A DNA stretch of 64,000 nucleotides from Thozetella sp. PMI_491 (taxonomy: Eukaryota > Ascomycota > Sordariomycetes > Chaetosphaeriales > Chaetosphaeriaceae): the NCBI GenBank assembly GCA_021432635.1, contig MU270016.1, positions 1,507,905 to 1,571,904 on the forward strand, written 5' to 3'. Positions 43,731 to 54,737 of this stretch are shown one piece after another; position 1 is the first letter of the stretch, and the number at the start of each line of letters is the position of its first letter. Under the pieces are notes generated by a model that did not search any database, had not been told where the DNA came from, and saw only the letters and a list, made by a program, of their open reading frames with translations. The translations under genes were made by a program, and so were the position numbers.

Positions 43731-45947
43731 CTAAGTACGGAGAAAGTGCGGAAGGTCTAAAGGCACTTGTCCGCTCCCGGCGAGTAATTTACAATGTTGG
43801 AACTAGAAAACCGCTTTTGTCCACCATTCTTCCCAGCTACCGGCAGAGCACAGAGACTTATGGTGGCCTTGTGTCATAGCTTCCTGGAAAATGTGCCGTC
43901 AAGTCTGTCCCGTCATTTCATGAGAAACGATACAAGGAAGGATACGAGCGGTCATACAGCTGCAGTTCCTGTTCTCCCAAAAGAAAATTAGATCTTCCGT
44001 ATTTCTCTTCTTTGTGAACGAATTGTCAGTGATTGAAGTTTAGACTTGATTCGCCCCCTACCCCCGTCTTTGCTGCTGGCTAATGTAGACCCGATACCAA
44101 AGTATCCAGCGCGGATGCGAATGTGGAGGCTTGTTCCCTCACAAGCGGGGGGCTAGTTACCCTCCTGGGTGGCTTGCATATCTCAAAAGTCCCTGGGCCT
44201 TTGGAGCTGAGGTAACCTTGTGCCCACCTAATCCCACACCGCCGTTCGTGTCCTGGAAGCATCTCTCAGGCAGGCAACCCACCCAAGATCCGTCGCCTAC
44301 GTTTCTCTGGTGCCTGCCGGTCCATCCTAAATCGAAGATTGTTGTGGCTGAGCGGTGGCTTGCAGGGGCGCCCAATCCCGGCCTGGCCGCCTCGTACCGA
44401 GTCATTGGTAACCGCAGCCACCACCCACTATTGGCTCCCGTTTGGGATAGTGGCTTGCAGATGGCCTGAGGTTCTATCGCCGTCGGGATGGCCGAATCTT
44501 CATCCTTTAATGCGATCGGCAGCAAGTCAAAAACAAGGAAAGGGTTAAGCCGCCGATGATGCCAAGACTTGACCCCTCTATTTAGGATCTTGGAACCAGC
44601 GGCGGAGATGGCTTCAAGTTGTTTGATTGGCGGTCCAGCTGACCGGGATTGGCAAATGAAGGGTGCCGGTAGTTTAGTAGCACCCAATCGTTGAGCGGAA
44701 CGGTATACCAAGTCTAAATAGATAGAACGCCTCAGTGTTGTAGTTTGTTGTCATACTTGACACGAACCTAAATAACGCCACCACCTTACTACCAAACATG
44801 ACAATGTCACATACCTTCCCCTGCTTTGTTCTCTATACCTTCACTGACATTCGCTTGTTGCCGCCCCCAGGAACAACCCCACATTCCGGATCTACCTAGA
44901 TCCTAGTAAGTGGTCCCGTTTATATGGAATATGCCCGGGTGGAGCTCAACCTGCGGACCGAATCCGCCCTACTTCGGCTTAGACACACAGAGTCGGACAG
45001 ACTAAGGAAACATTTCAGTGCCACCTAGATTGTGATAATCGTACACTGCACTTTGTCATATCGAACAAGGCACATTGCCCAACACCAGTAGATAATCCGG
45101 CATTGAGCGACCCCAGCCAGAAGCTTCCAAAGCCTACAGCGAATTCCTCAGATTGATACCCGAGATCTGACAGTCACGACAAGCTGGCACAGGCCACCGC
45201 CAGACAAGTAGGCAGGCCGAAGCCTTTACTGTATAATGGTATTCTTATTTGCATAGTACAGCTGTTCAGCTGTGCAGGGCATTGTTTCCGGCGCCGATAT
45301 CATCTCTAAATTGTGACCATATTGCTTTTTCTCAAAGTACCGTTACCCTCAGCTGTACCACTGCCCCTATTTGCCGACGCGGCCAACTTTTAGTTACATT
45401 ATGAGACCCACCGTCCATGCGTGATTCTGGAAGATTACTGTTTTGAGAATCCTGGACTCCCGGGGTCAGTTCGCCGCCAATAGCGTTATCGTGGATCGCC
45501 CTCCGCTTCACTAGCCCTCTTTGGATTCCTCCCGAGTCCAAACCCACGTGGCAGATAGTGCTCCCCACATATCTTGGGTATTCTGCCTTTTCCCCCTTCT
45601 GTTACCTTCGGCGAACAGTATGTAAAAAGTGGACTTAGACTGCCTGCCTTTCGCCTTTAAATGATTTCAGTCCTCGCCGTACTTTCGTATCCAACTTTGT
45701 GTCTATAGTTGTAATTTGATTTCCCCTGCCAAAAGGGTGTCGATTTATCCGTCCGACATACCCCCGCGACTCTGGTTTCATTGGGCTTTGTCTTTACTTC
45801 AACTCCTACAGCCGATGCTATTAAGTGATACTGCATAACTATAAGGTACAGTGAAACATCTATGCATTCGCGATTGTCTCATCACAATGGTCGCTATTGT
45901 TCTCTTACCAAAGCTGTTCAAAAGCTGTTTAAATATATAACACAGAT
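43731..45947. other. Long upstream region of the WOPR gene
   Basis: About 2.2 kb with no supported gene. Several pyrimidine-rich tracts occur between 45550 and 45750. Long regulated promoters are usual for WOPR master regulators, but no specific site is claimed. Confidence 0.4.
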
Positions 45948-47288
45948 ATGTGTCTGACTTCGTATAGGCAAATGGGTTCAGAGGAGAGACATGTCGGTCC
46001 GAAGCCTGACGCAAGTCTGAAGCCGACATGGCGAGGTTATGTCAACACGACAATGGATGCGTTGATCCTCGTTGAAGCATGTCTCAACGGTGATCTTCTG
46101 TCTTGTGCTCGGCGGCCATATGACCAAGAGCGAGATTATCTAATTCAAAGTGGCAATGTTTTCATCTATGAGGAGAGCTCCTCCGGCATTAAGCGCTGGA
46201 CTGATGGCCACAATTGGTCACCTAGCCGAGTTCTAAACGATTTCCTCATCTACCGAGAACTTGAGAAGTGTTTGCCTCGTTGGAGGAAGAAAGCCACCGA
46301 GAAGAATAATGCGAACAAGAGTGGCGTCGGAAAACAGGAGGGGAGCAACAGAACAAACAGCGCAGGCCGCATCGCATCTACCTTTGCCATGAGCACATGT
46401 TGTGACAGCGCTGCCCAGAGCCTCGAAGATCGGGACTTGATAGGCTCATTGGTGGATTCGTATTCGTTCAGAGAAAACGGACTGATGAAGAAGACATTCA
46501 ACATCAGTGTCAACGGAATTCTGCATCACCTTGTCTCTTACTACAAGGTTGACGATATCAAGAGCGGAAAACTGGTTACCCCCCACAGCGACCTCACTCT
46601 TAATCTTACGTCACCTATACCACGAGCGCAGCTCATCGAGGGCCGGAACTTCCGAGGCGTTATCGAATTTGACTTGCCAGTTATCAGCCACAGTGACGGA
46701 AGCCGGGGGCATCAGCAGCTCCAGCACCACCAGAGCTTGCCTTTGCAGCTCGGCATAGCGGACTCGGATAGCCAGGGATCAACTTTGGTTCCAACTCTGC
46801 AATCACCCGTCAGCTTCTATACGCAAAATCAGTATTGCATTGAACAACAAACACTCCCGTCATATGTTTCACAGCAACATGGCGAGCACAGCCTAATTCC
46901 CGGATACCAGTTGGCGCAAGATTTCACACTCTTGGCTGACGACATTTGCTTTGATCTGGATATTGCTTCTTGGGACGGGTTTGAGGAAACAGAATCTCCG
47001 CTGGTGACAATATCGATATCTGTAGCCCAGCCGCAGCCTTTATATAACACTGATACGTCGTTCCTTCAACCCAGCGCCACATTCAATACAACCTCTTCCG
47101 ACCTTCTACCCATCCAAACTCTCGAGGCAGACATAATTCATGGCTATAAACAGCTGGATTCGGTCACCCCAGGTGTGACTAGTTCCTTGATGCTGCAGTA
47201 TCAAGATGCAGACTCGAACCATGCGGGCAGGACCGCAAAGATTGGTCCTGAAGCTCTAGATTTCACATGCTTGGCGTACTCAACCTGA
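45948..47288 (+). CDS. WOPR-domain transcriptional regulator (Gti1/Pac2 family, Sge1/Ryp1-like)
   Basis: A single exon of 446 aa from the ATG at 45948; a second Met at 45972 may be the real start. WOPRa spans about residues 27-112: TWRGYVNTTMDALILVEACL, SGNVFIYEESSSGIKRWTDG, WSPSRVLNDFLIYREL. WOPRb is at about 160-225: DLIGSLVDSYSFRENGLMKK, HHLVSYYKVDDIKSGKL. Between them lies a Lys/Asn/Ser-rich linker, and the C-terminal half is Gln/Ser/Pro-rich, typical of an activation region. WOPRb resembles the Sge1/Ryp1/Wor1 branch rather than Pac2. Proteins of this branch control morphology, conidiation and effector or toxin genes. The N-terminus before TWRGYV differs from the usual short one, so this may be a lineage-specific paralogue. 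Confidence 0.93.
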   Translation: MCLTSYRQMGSEERHVGPKPDASLKPTWRGYVNTTMDALILVEACLNGDLLSCARRPYDQERDYLIQSGNVFIYEESSSGIKRWTDGHNWSPSRVLNDFLIYRELEKCLPRWRKKATEKNNANKSGVGKQEGSNRTNSAGRIASTFAMSTCCDSAAQSLEDRDLIGSLVDSYSFRENGLMKKTFNISVNGILHHLVSYYKVDDIKSGKLVTPHSDLTLNLTSPIPRAQLIEGRNFRGVIEFDLPVISHSDGSRGHQQLQHHQSLPLQLGIADSDSQGSTLVPTLQSPVSFYTQNQYCIEQQTLPSYVSQQHGEHSLIPGYQLAQDFTLLADDICFDLDIASWDGFEETESPLVTISISVAQPQPLYNTDTSFLQPSATFNTTSSDLLPIQTLEADIIHGYKQLDSVTPGVTSSLMLQYQDADSNHAGRTAKIGPEALDFTCLAYST

Positions 47289-48782
47289 GGCTGGCACAGC
47301 TGCCTACTGCCACCCAAGCCTACGTATCTCATCCATGTATATAAGTTTTATATAGACCATATAGGAGATTATAGTGGAGGCACAGACCCCGATTTGACCA
47401 CTTCCCACCTAAAAAGCAAACTTCGCTCACAACCCCACCTTCACCATGGCCACCGCCGCTGTCCTGCCTAACCCCATCGCCGGCCTCCACAGCAAACTCA
47501 CTCTGGATGATCTGAAACATGCCACCACAGCATAAGTTCCCAAAAGGTACCAATTAATAAAGCTACTTCCCAATTGTTTAAGATGGTTCTCTCGAGAGCA
47601 ACAGCTTCTCACGATGGGAGGATACGTTATATCACTCCTGTCCGTACCGCAGTTTGGCGAGTTCCGAGAACATTTATGGTTGGTCTTGGTTCAACAGCTG
47701 AGCCAGGGTAAGAAGCATAACAGTGACATTATGGTGGTGCAACGACATGACCTAGCAAGGCTCTTGGATGAAAAGGGTGGCGTATTGAGCGCGGACCGCG
47801 CGTTGAACGAGGCAGGCACTCCAGGCAACATTCATATTTCCGCGGCGATATATTAACAAGCCACGCTCCGAGGGAGACCGCGGTGAGCCGACGCTGTCTC
47901 TGTGAATTGTAGCTGTTGTTTTATTAAACCCCGAGATTAGTCAGGATTGACTGGTTTCGCATGAGGTCCTCGAAGGCGGCCTCCCGGAAAAGCAGGTTTC
48001 TGCGGTAAACTAGGAGTTGTCATATCAATCAAGAAGACTTGTGCCCTTTCCTCAAGGGAGAGACCTGGTCCTCCGGATTGAAACCGCCTTTGATCAAGGT
48101 TTGATACAAGCCGGCGTGGTGGTACCCGCTCTGCTTTGTGTCTACGGAAGCTATACGACCGGTTTCAAGGCACTGGCTAAGTCGACCTATATGCCAACGG
48201 ACCCCACGTCCCCCTTGGTGAACCACCGTTAAATGCCAACGTGCCGACACGTCCCCCCCTTACCCCCTTAATACTCACCACTATTATATTAGATCCATAC
48301 GCTTAATTAATACGGTAGTATCTCGTTAAATGTTAGCTTCTTACTCTAGTTCAAACCTCTCTTTAATACTTACCAATGTTAATAACAGTATGTAATAGAG
48401 TATATACAGCACAAGCAAACGGCACAATTGTCTCGCACAGCGGATGTCATACCCGGCATCTTAGGCACAAATAATGAATCAAGCAAATCGCACAGCAAAA
48501 GGATTGATGGGATACGTGCACAGAGGTGTACGGAGGCGACCATCTTTGGTGGTAGCTAGATTTCTAGGACTGACTCGATTACTGGAAGCAGCCGTACTCT
48601 TCGGAGTAGCTATCCTGCTTGGACTAGGCGTGATTGGTTCTGCGGTACGGTGGAGCTATCGAGCTTAACTTGGCACATCGCATTATGTAGCACCTCCATA
48701 GATCATCTCCAAACCTATGCAATTGCTGAAAATTGCTCCTTAGTAATCCCGTATACCAATTCCTGGGAGATCAGTCTAGATG
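47289..48782. other. Intergenic, about 1.5 kb
   Basis: No supported gene. A 30-codon frame with a good ATG context (47446-47535) and an 80-codon frame from the ATG at 47614 lack family evidence. 48240-48420 is AT-rich and repeat-like. Confidence 0.4.
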
Positions 48783-50469
48783 CTAGGCGAAAGATGGCAT
48801 ACTCTCAAAGGAACTCAGTAAGGTGTTCATCTTCAAGACATAATTCATGGGGCTCCTAGCTTCAAGATCGTCCTGATTCCAGACAGCTTGCAATATTTTG
48901 TGCAATGACTGCATGGACTGAGAGTGCGTCCACTTGATTGACTGGTCTAGTGCATCCAAGATGATGATTCGATGGTCATCCGTCCGTGCTTCGCATCCCA
49001 AAATGAGGAGCGGAAACACATGCTTGCATGCGGGTCGCTTTGCGATCAGTTCCAAAGCAGACTCCGCCCACAAATGAACTTTTGGCGACTCTCCCGATGA
49101 ATCTTTCGAAGTACGCTCTAGATATATCAAGGCAGCTAGTCGATAAAGCTCCAAGTTGATGTCTATCTTGGCCTCGTCAGGGTTGTGATCTGCAACTTCG
49201 AAATGCCCTGGACGGCTACGAAGAGCCTTCAGCCTCTTCTCGAGTTCTGAGAGATACGACCTAAAGTTCGTATCGTGGTAGTTGGGATGGGAGGGTGGGA
49301 CAACGTTTTCGAAAACTTCGGAGAGTGGCCCTAATAGCGGTGCTGAGCACGAGCTTATATCTGGTATCTGAAAGGATAAAGGTGAGTACGGGCCTCTGCA
49401 AGATATTGTGATTGAGTTGCGTCAATTACCTCCAGTAAATTGCAGCTGGAAGGGCCGAGAAGCTGCTTTAGATCTGCCGATTGAGTGGTGCGATGCCAGT
49501 GCCGGAGAGTGAACCGGGCCAGCACGTCATAGTAAACCACCCAGCTAAGCATCCCCTTAAGCTCAGAGCCGGGGTTGGCCTTTTTGGGATTGATTACGTT
49601 GAGAAGGCGCTTCGCACCACAGATATACGACAGCCATGACCCAGAAATTTGAGCGTCTCCTTGAATCTGGTTGTGTGTCAGCAGTGATGCCTGGCGAAAA
49701 GCGCACCTCCAAAAAGAAAATAAAAAAAATACGAGCCTCAAAGCTGCATAGTAGCATCCCTGCCGCTATATGCTGAATAGCCTCGGAATCGCTTAGACCT
49801 AATTGGGCAGAATCCTTAAGAAGGCGGAGTGCCGCGGACTGCAGCTTGATGGTTTCCGCGCAGAGTCCGTAACGATGCAGGGATGCGATAGCTAGTAGAG
49901 CCTGCAGGACTGCCCTCGAAGAATCCGAGAAATCCGTCAAAGCCAGGCGGGATATGTTCCCGACAAATCTTCGATGGTCGCTGTCGCACGTCGTTAAAGT
50001 CTGAAGCGCGACTGATTCGACTGGTCTCCTTAGTAAAAGGGCTCCCTGGTAATGAGATTTCCTTGACTGACAGTATTGGAAGAGATCGCCATCTGCCGTG
50101 GTTAGACGTAGCGGTGCCCAGGATAACGGAATGTGTAGATCCGGCATTTGATTTTGTGGCAACTCGCATCCTGCCTCTCCCATCAACTGGCATCCACGGA
50201 CACGAGGAGCTGTCATACCTTGCAACCACCCCGTCTTCGTTAGATTATGATGTAGTTCCATATCCCAAAAGCTCGTATTGATCCATCTTGATGGAGTTGT
50301 GTCTATATTGCCTACTGTCTTCGGCGGTAGATGGCCTCTTAGGGAACGCCGCTCGCTTGATTTTCGTGGCCAAAATAGTCGCTGGCCGTAACCTTGGCAA
50401 ATTCGGTGAGAGCGGGTGCAATTTCTACAAGTCGGGACGGTCCCGTCGCAGCGGACTTTACGGTCTAAA
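48783..50469 (-). CDS. Zn2Cys6 transcription factor with Fungal_trans_2-type domain; 5' end incomplete
   Basis: Exons 50469-49733, 49659-49430 and 49367-48783 join in phase (introns of 73 and 62 bp). The N-terminal exon carries RKVRCDGTVPTCRNC and SHRIC: Cys-x6-Cys-x2-Cys-x6-Cys, the last four cysteines of a Zn2Cys6 cluster (50450-50397). The first two cysteines should lie in an upstream exon. An AG acceptor at about 50470 would allow the expected spacing, but no upstream Cys-x2-Cys was found. Downstream is a helical region with LLCSFE and GSWLSYICGAKRLL, then a long helical C-terminus, as in Fungal_trans_2 proteins. It should bind DNA in the nucleus if the cluster is complete. Targets are unknown. 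Confidence 0.75.
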
Positions 50470-51277
50470 CTTGGAATGTCAGTTCTTCAATTCCTGGCAT
50501 CTTTTTGGCTGAAAGGTGCTTCGTAAGCCGCGCAAGTTAACCTCTGCATGTCCAACATCCACTGGATACCATTCTGGATAGCTACTTTAAATTTAGACCG
50601 GCCGGGCCAATTGCATTCTGGTTCACGCTAGGCGCAATGGGGTTTTCGAGGCGCGTGGTTGTCGGGAGGACTTGCCAGATTTCCCAATCGGAGATCAAGG
50701 TAGAGCTAAAGTTTTGAAGTGCTGCTCAGAAGCGACGAGGTAGGTAGAAGCTGCTTGGCGAAGGGTGATGTGTCGTCAGAAGCTCCTGAGTTTCCGCCTT
50801 ACTAATGTAGTAGCCTGGCGGGGCGCGGCATGATGCACGTCTTACAACTAGCCAGAAGCGGAATGCAGGCAAGTCTGCGCGAGCCTCTCGGACTTAACTT
50901 GGAGCCGAAAAGACGGGAGGGCAAGTTCGTGCGAGCACTTAGGCAATTAGTAAGGGTGTTTCTGCTCTACTCCAGCCAATCAAGCCGAACAAGAGAAGAT
51001 CCCCGCTCTGATATTCTTTCCCTGCTTAATAAACTTTCGCAGGATATGCAGAATTCACGCGCAAAAGGCACGTAAATTGCCACGTCGATATACGAGATAA
51101 TAGCTGAATAACAAGGGAAAAGGGTTTTGTATTTTTCAGCAAGCGGGAGCCACTTGCGCCGTCATAGGAACTACCGGGAGTATTAGAGCTGAATCCAAGT
51201 ATAAATAATGCCCCCTCCAAACCCCAGAAAGACGCAATACACAGGTGCCATTGATCGAACCAATATACACCACAATA
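50470..51277. other. Divergent intergenic region
   Basis: About 800 bp between the transcription factor (minus) and the ketoreductase (plus). It may contain the missing first exon of the factor; otherwise only short frames. Confidence 0.45.
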
Positions 51278-52533
51278 ATGCCATCCCAGGATTTCACCAT
51301 CAAGCCGGGCTCTTGGATCCTCGTCACTGGGGCCAATGGGTACATTGCATCACACATCGTCGACATTTTGTTAGAATTGGGTTTCAACGTTCGCGGTACC
51401 GTTCGGGACCACAAGCCATGGCTTGACAAATTGTTCCAGGACAAGTATGGCAAAGATAAATTCGAAAGTGTCTTGGTCCCCGTAATGGAGTCTAGCAGTG
51501 CTTTTGACGCCGCTATGGAAGGGGTTAGCGGAGTGATACACGTGGTAATTACGTCTCTTCCTTGATCTTTGTTCACTGTTCTTTTCGTCGACTGTACACT
51601 AAATTCGCAAAGGCTACGGATGTCAGCATGTCCAACGACGCGAATAGCGTTATCGCCAATGTGAAGCAAGCCACTATAAACGCTCTTGCCGCTGCTGCCA
51701 AACACAAATCCATCAAGCGTTTCGTGCTGACTTCCTCTTCCTCTGCTGCCCTCATCCCGGAGACGAATAAACCCGGTGTTATAGTAGACGAAGGTAGGCC
51801 CGTCATGGTCCCTAATTGAAATGTCGGATTTCTGACAATATATAGGCACCTGGAATGACGAGGCGGTCAGGCTAGCTTGGAGCGATAGCGCGCCTGAAGA
51901 GCAGAAAGGCTATGTTGTTTACGCAGCGTCCAAAACCGAGGGCGAGCGTGCTGCTTGGAAGTGGGTGTCGGAGGAGAAACCCGACTTCGTGCTGAACACG
52001 GTTTTGCCCAACTGCAATGTAAGTCCGCGATCAACACCGTGCATTTGAAATGGATTCTGACATTTTCTTAGGTCGGTAGAATCCTAGATCCAGAACATCA
52101 AAGCGGGTCTACTATGGGATTTATTCGTAACCTATTCAAAGGCAACTACGCCGTGCTCCAAATGCTGCCTCCACGTAAGTGTTTCAGTTCATCACTAAAC
52201 TGGTTTCTGCACTAACCCATTCGACTCCCAGAGTACTACGTGCATGTGCGGGATTGTGCCTACTTGCATATCGCCGCACTACTCAGTGGCGCAGTCAAAA
52301 ACGAGCGTATCTTTGCGTTTGCAGGGGAGTATAACTGGACCGATGCTCTATCAATCCTACGTAAACTACGACCGGGGGCAACGCTGCCGAGCCCCCCGGA
52401 GAACGAGGGGCGCGACCTATCTGTAATTGTTCCGAAAGACAGAGCCGAGCAACTACTTCGAGAATTTTCTGGCCAAGCCGGTTGGAAGGGCCTCGAGGAA
52501 AGCTTGACTGAAGGAATCGAGGACATGGCTTAG
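51278..52533 (+). CDS. Extended SDR ketoreductase, second copy
   Basis: Five exons (51278-51544, 51613-51793, 51846-52018, 52072-52174, 52232-52533) join in phase to about 341 aa. Motifs: ILVTGANGYIASHIVD, VRGTVRD, GVIHVATDVSM formed across intron 1, FVLTSSSSA, the catalytic Y-x-x-x-K in VVYAASKTEGERAAW, and a complete C-terminal region (YYVHVRDCAYLHIAAL). Reaction: NADPH-dependent reduction of an aldehyde or ketone, substrate unknown. It is a clear paralogue of the gene at 34359-35450 but has four introns at other positions, so the copies are old. It is divergent from the Zn2Cys6 factor, a layout often seen for a regulator and its target gene. Confidence 0.9.
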
Positions 52534-54737
52534 AGTTTCATGTTAGAAAGTTAATACGAAATGGAAATTTCAATACATTTGCAACTATCTCGGTTAACAT
52601 CATTACTTTAGCAGTAGGATATATATTATAGGATATGTATTAACCCCCTTTGGCCATGGTAAAGTACAAGGCAGTGATTAAGGCCCAGAGACAGTTCAAG
52701 GGGCATTCAGTTCTTGTTCGTCCTCGGACCTGGATCGAGCGCGATACACACGGAGTAAGCGGCTGCCCCTATCAATTTTGAGCTTATATTCCCTACTATT
52801 TGCCCTTAGAAGCAACTCCAATATATTTGGCGCCTGCTAGTCAAGGAATCCTGCCACACCCGGCAGACATTATCCAGTTAGCCTTGTCAGAAGATCTGAA
52901 ATAGAGTTGCCGTATACCACTTCTCATAAAGGTTTCGGTCTTGAATCGTCTCGATATATTCCGGTTATGTCGGTCAAGTTACCCTCATGGTCGGTGCTTT
53001 AGTCCCACGAGGAGATTTTTCTTAGCTAAATCTCACCATAGAGGTCCTTGGGATGCATCCTCACTGCCCGTGGCACCTTTTTAGCCCTTCATGATCTCGT
53101 TCCAAGGTTAAAAAAATTGCTTTGGTTTGGGCAACATTCCGAGACAACCTCTGGTGTCTGGCCACGAGCGTTTGGCTGCTTGGGACGCTTTGTCAGTGGC
53201 TGCTGGGTTTAGCCAGCTTTGCTTTTTAGACTCTACCACTGTGATCCTTTAGCAGAGACGACTATGTATCGTGCTTTGTCTTCAACCAGAATAAATAAGA
53301 ATGCGTACCTTGTTCCTCTAATTTTGACACTGCGAGGACGTGACCTCTGCGCGGAATACGATGGTGATAGTTACTATGCTCCGTAGCTGCTTTGGTGCTA
53401 GGATTAGTCTTAAGATGGTGGCGATAGGCTTTTGCCATGCTGTGAGGTTATCCCATGCGGTTGACTTTAGTAAAAACTGAGAATTTCCTAATGTGGAAGT
53501 TAAGCTTTGTAAGAGATGACGAAAGGTAGCAGCGGCTCACCAGTAACTTATATCAAGGTCAATGACAAATGCGTTGAAGAGTATTCGCATTTATCTTTTC
53601 AAGGGGCGCTGCAGGAGCGGTTTGAGTGTTTCTACGTTTGGTCACTAAGCCGGTAGATCTAGAGACACCCCATAAGCCAATTCATGGCTCTCGACATAGA
53701 TGACAAACACTAAAGCTATGTAGTATGCTAGGTTCCCTAACATACCAATTACTTCACTATGATGGTTAGCTGCTTGGTTCTTGCATTTTCTCTCTAACCT
53801 AGAGCCCCGACCCCTGTTACTACTAGCGACTTCTTCAGTGGCTCTTCATGCATAATGCCGTGTAAATAGTAGTCGCCGACGAGGTCGCACGCCTCGCTAT
53901 ACTTGTCACCAACCTCACATCGGAGCACAAAGAAGCTGCAATAGAATGCTAGCGGGCTGCACGTGTGCGAATTTCCTTGCCTTGCTCGATCTCCGATTAT
54001 TGTCCGTCATAGAGCTTCCACTGTAGTGCACCCAGGTGGATACTGCTCCGTTAGCTTTTGTTAGAAGGCATCCTATTCCTGTGGTCTGCAGCCGATCTCA
54101 TGTTCTGCCACGTAGTGCTAATGACTACTGCAATCTCGTCAAACTCATAACGCGAGAGACCCAGTACATCCCCAGCTTGAAGCGCCACTTCGACGTCGCA
54201 ACCGAAGAGCCCGATCTAGCAGAGAATATGATATTGCCGATCATATGACGTGAGAGCTCGTGTTAGCAACTCAGGCTCAAAATTTGCAGCGGAACTTGTT
54301 GCTGAGGATTTCTTTGACGGCTTTGAGCATTTAACCAGAGGAGAAGAGCGTTTGCTCCAAATGTCACTGTTATGCCTATGTAGGCGATATAACCCGTAGT
54401 TCCAGTTTTGATTGCTTGGGACACTGGTTGCTTACCTTGGGTAATCAGCTGATTCCCGCACAGTAACTGCACTTACCACTCAAGGTTGACTTGTTTAGGG
54501 ATTGTAAGCCTTCGTGGTGTGATAAAGATCTATCGTCATGGAGGTCCTAACATGGTACTTTTACCTTATAGGTCTAGTAGAATGGCCAGCCGGCCTTTTA
54601 AAGAATTGAAAACAATCACCAGGTTGTAACAATATCAAATGAGGAACCGGACACAGCTCGACCGGAAGCTGAGTGTATGACCTTCGTGTCATTTCGATGG
54701 GCCACGTGTGCTTCAAACCCACACTATATGAGATGCA
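52534..54737. other. Gene-poor stretch, about 2.2 kb
   Basis: No supported gene. A short minus-strand frame at 54263-54472 contains a hydrophobic segment (TVTFGANALLLWL) and could be a remnant or an alternative 3' exon of the neighbouring membrane protein. Confidence 0.4.

Noticed and set aside
44157-44711. Minus-strand frame of 184 codons
   Set aside because: No domain, an open plus-strand frame opposite it, and composition without coding character.
47446-47535. 30-codon frame with a strong ATG context
   Set aside because: Too short, no signal peptide and no partner exon; cannot be told from chance.
48240-48420. AT-rich stretch suspected to be a mobile-element remnant
   Set aside because: No terminal repeats, target duplication or second copy could be seen in the window.
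54263-54472. Minus-strand frame with a hydrophobic segment, considered as last exon of the CorA-like gene
   Set aside because: The frame ending at 54738 fits the family end better, and no phase-consistent junction to this piece was found.
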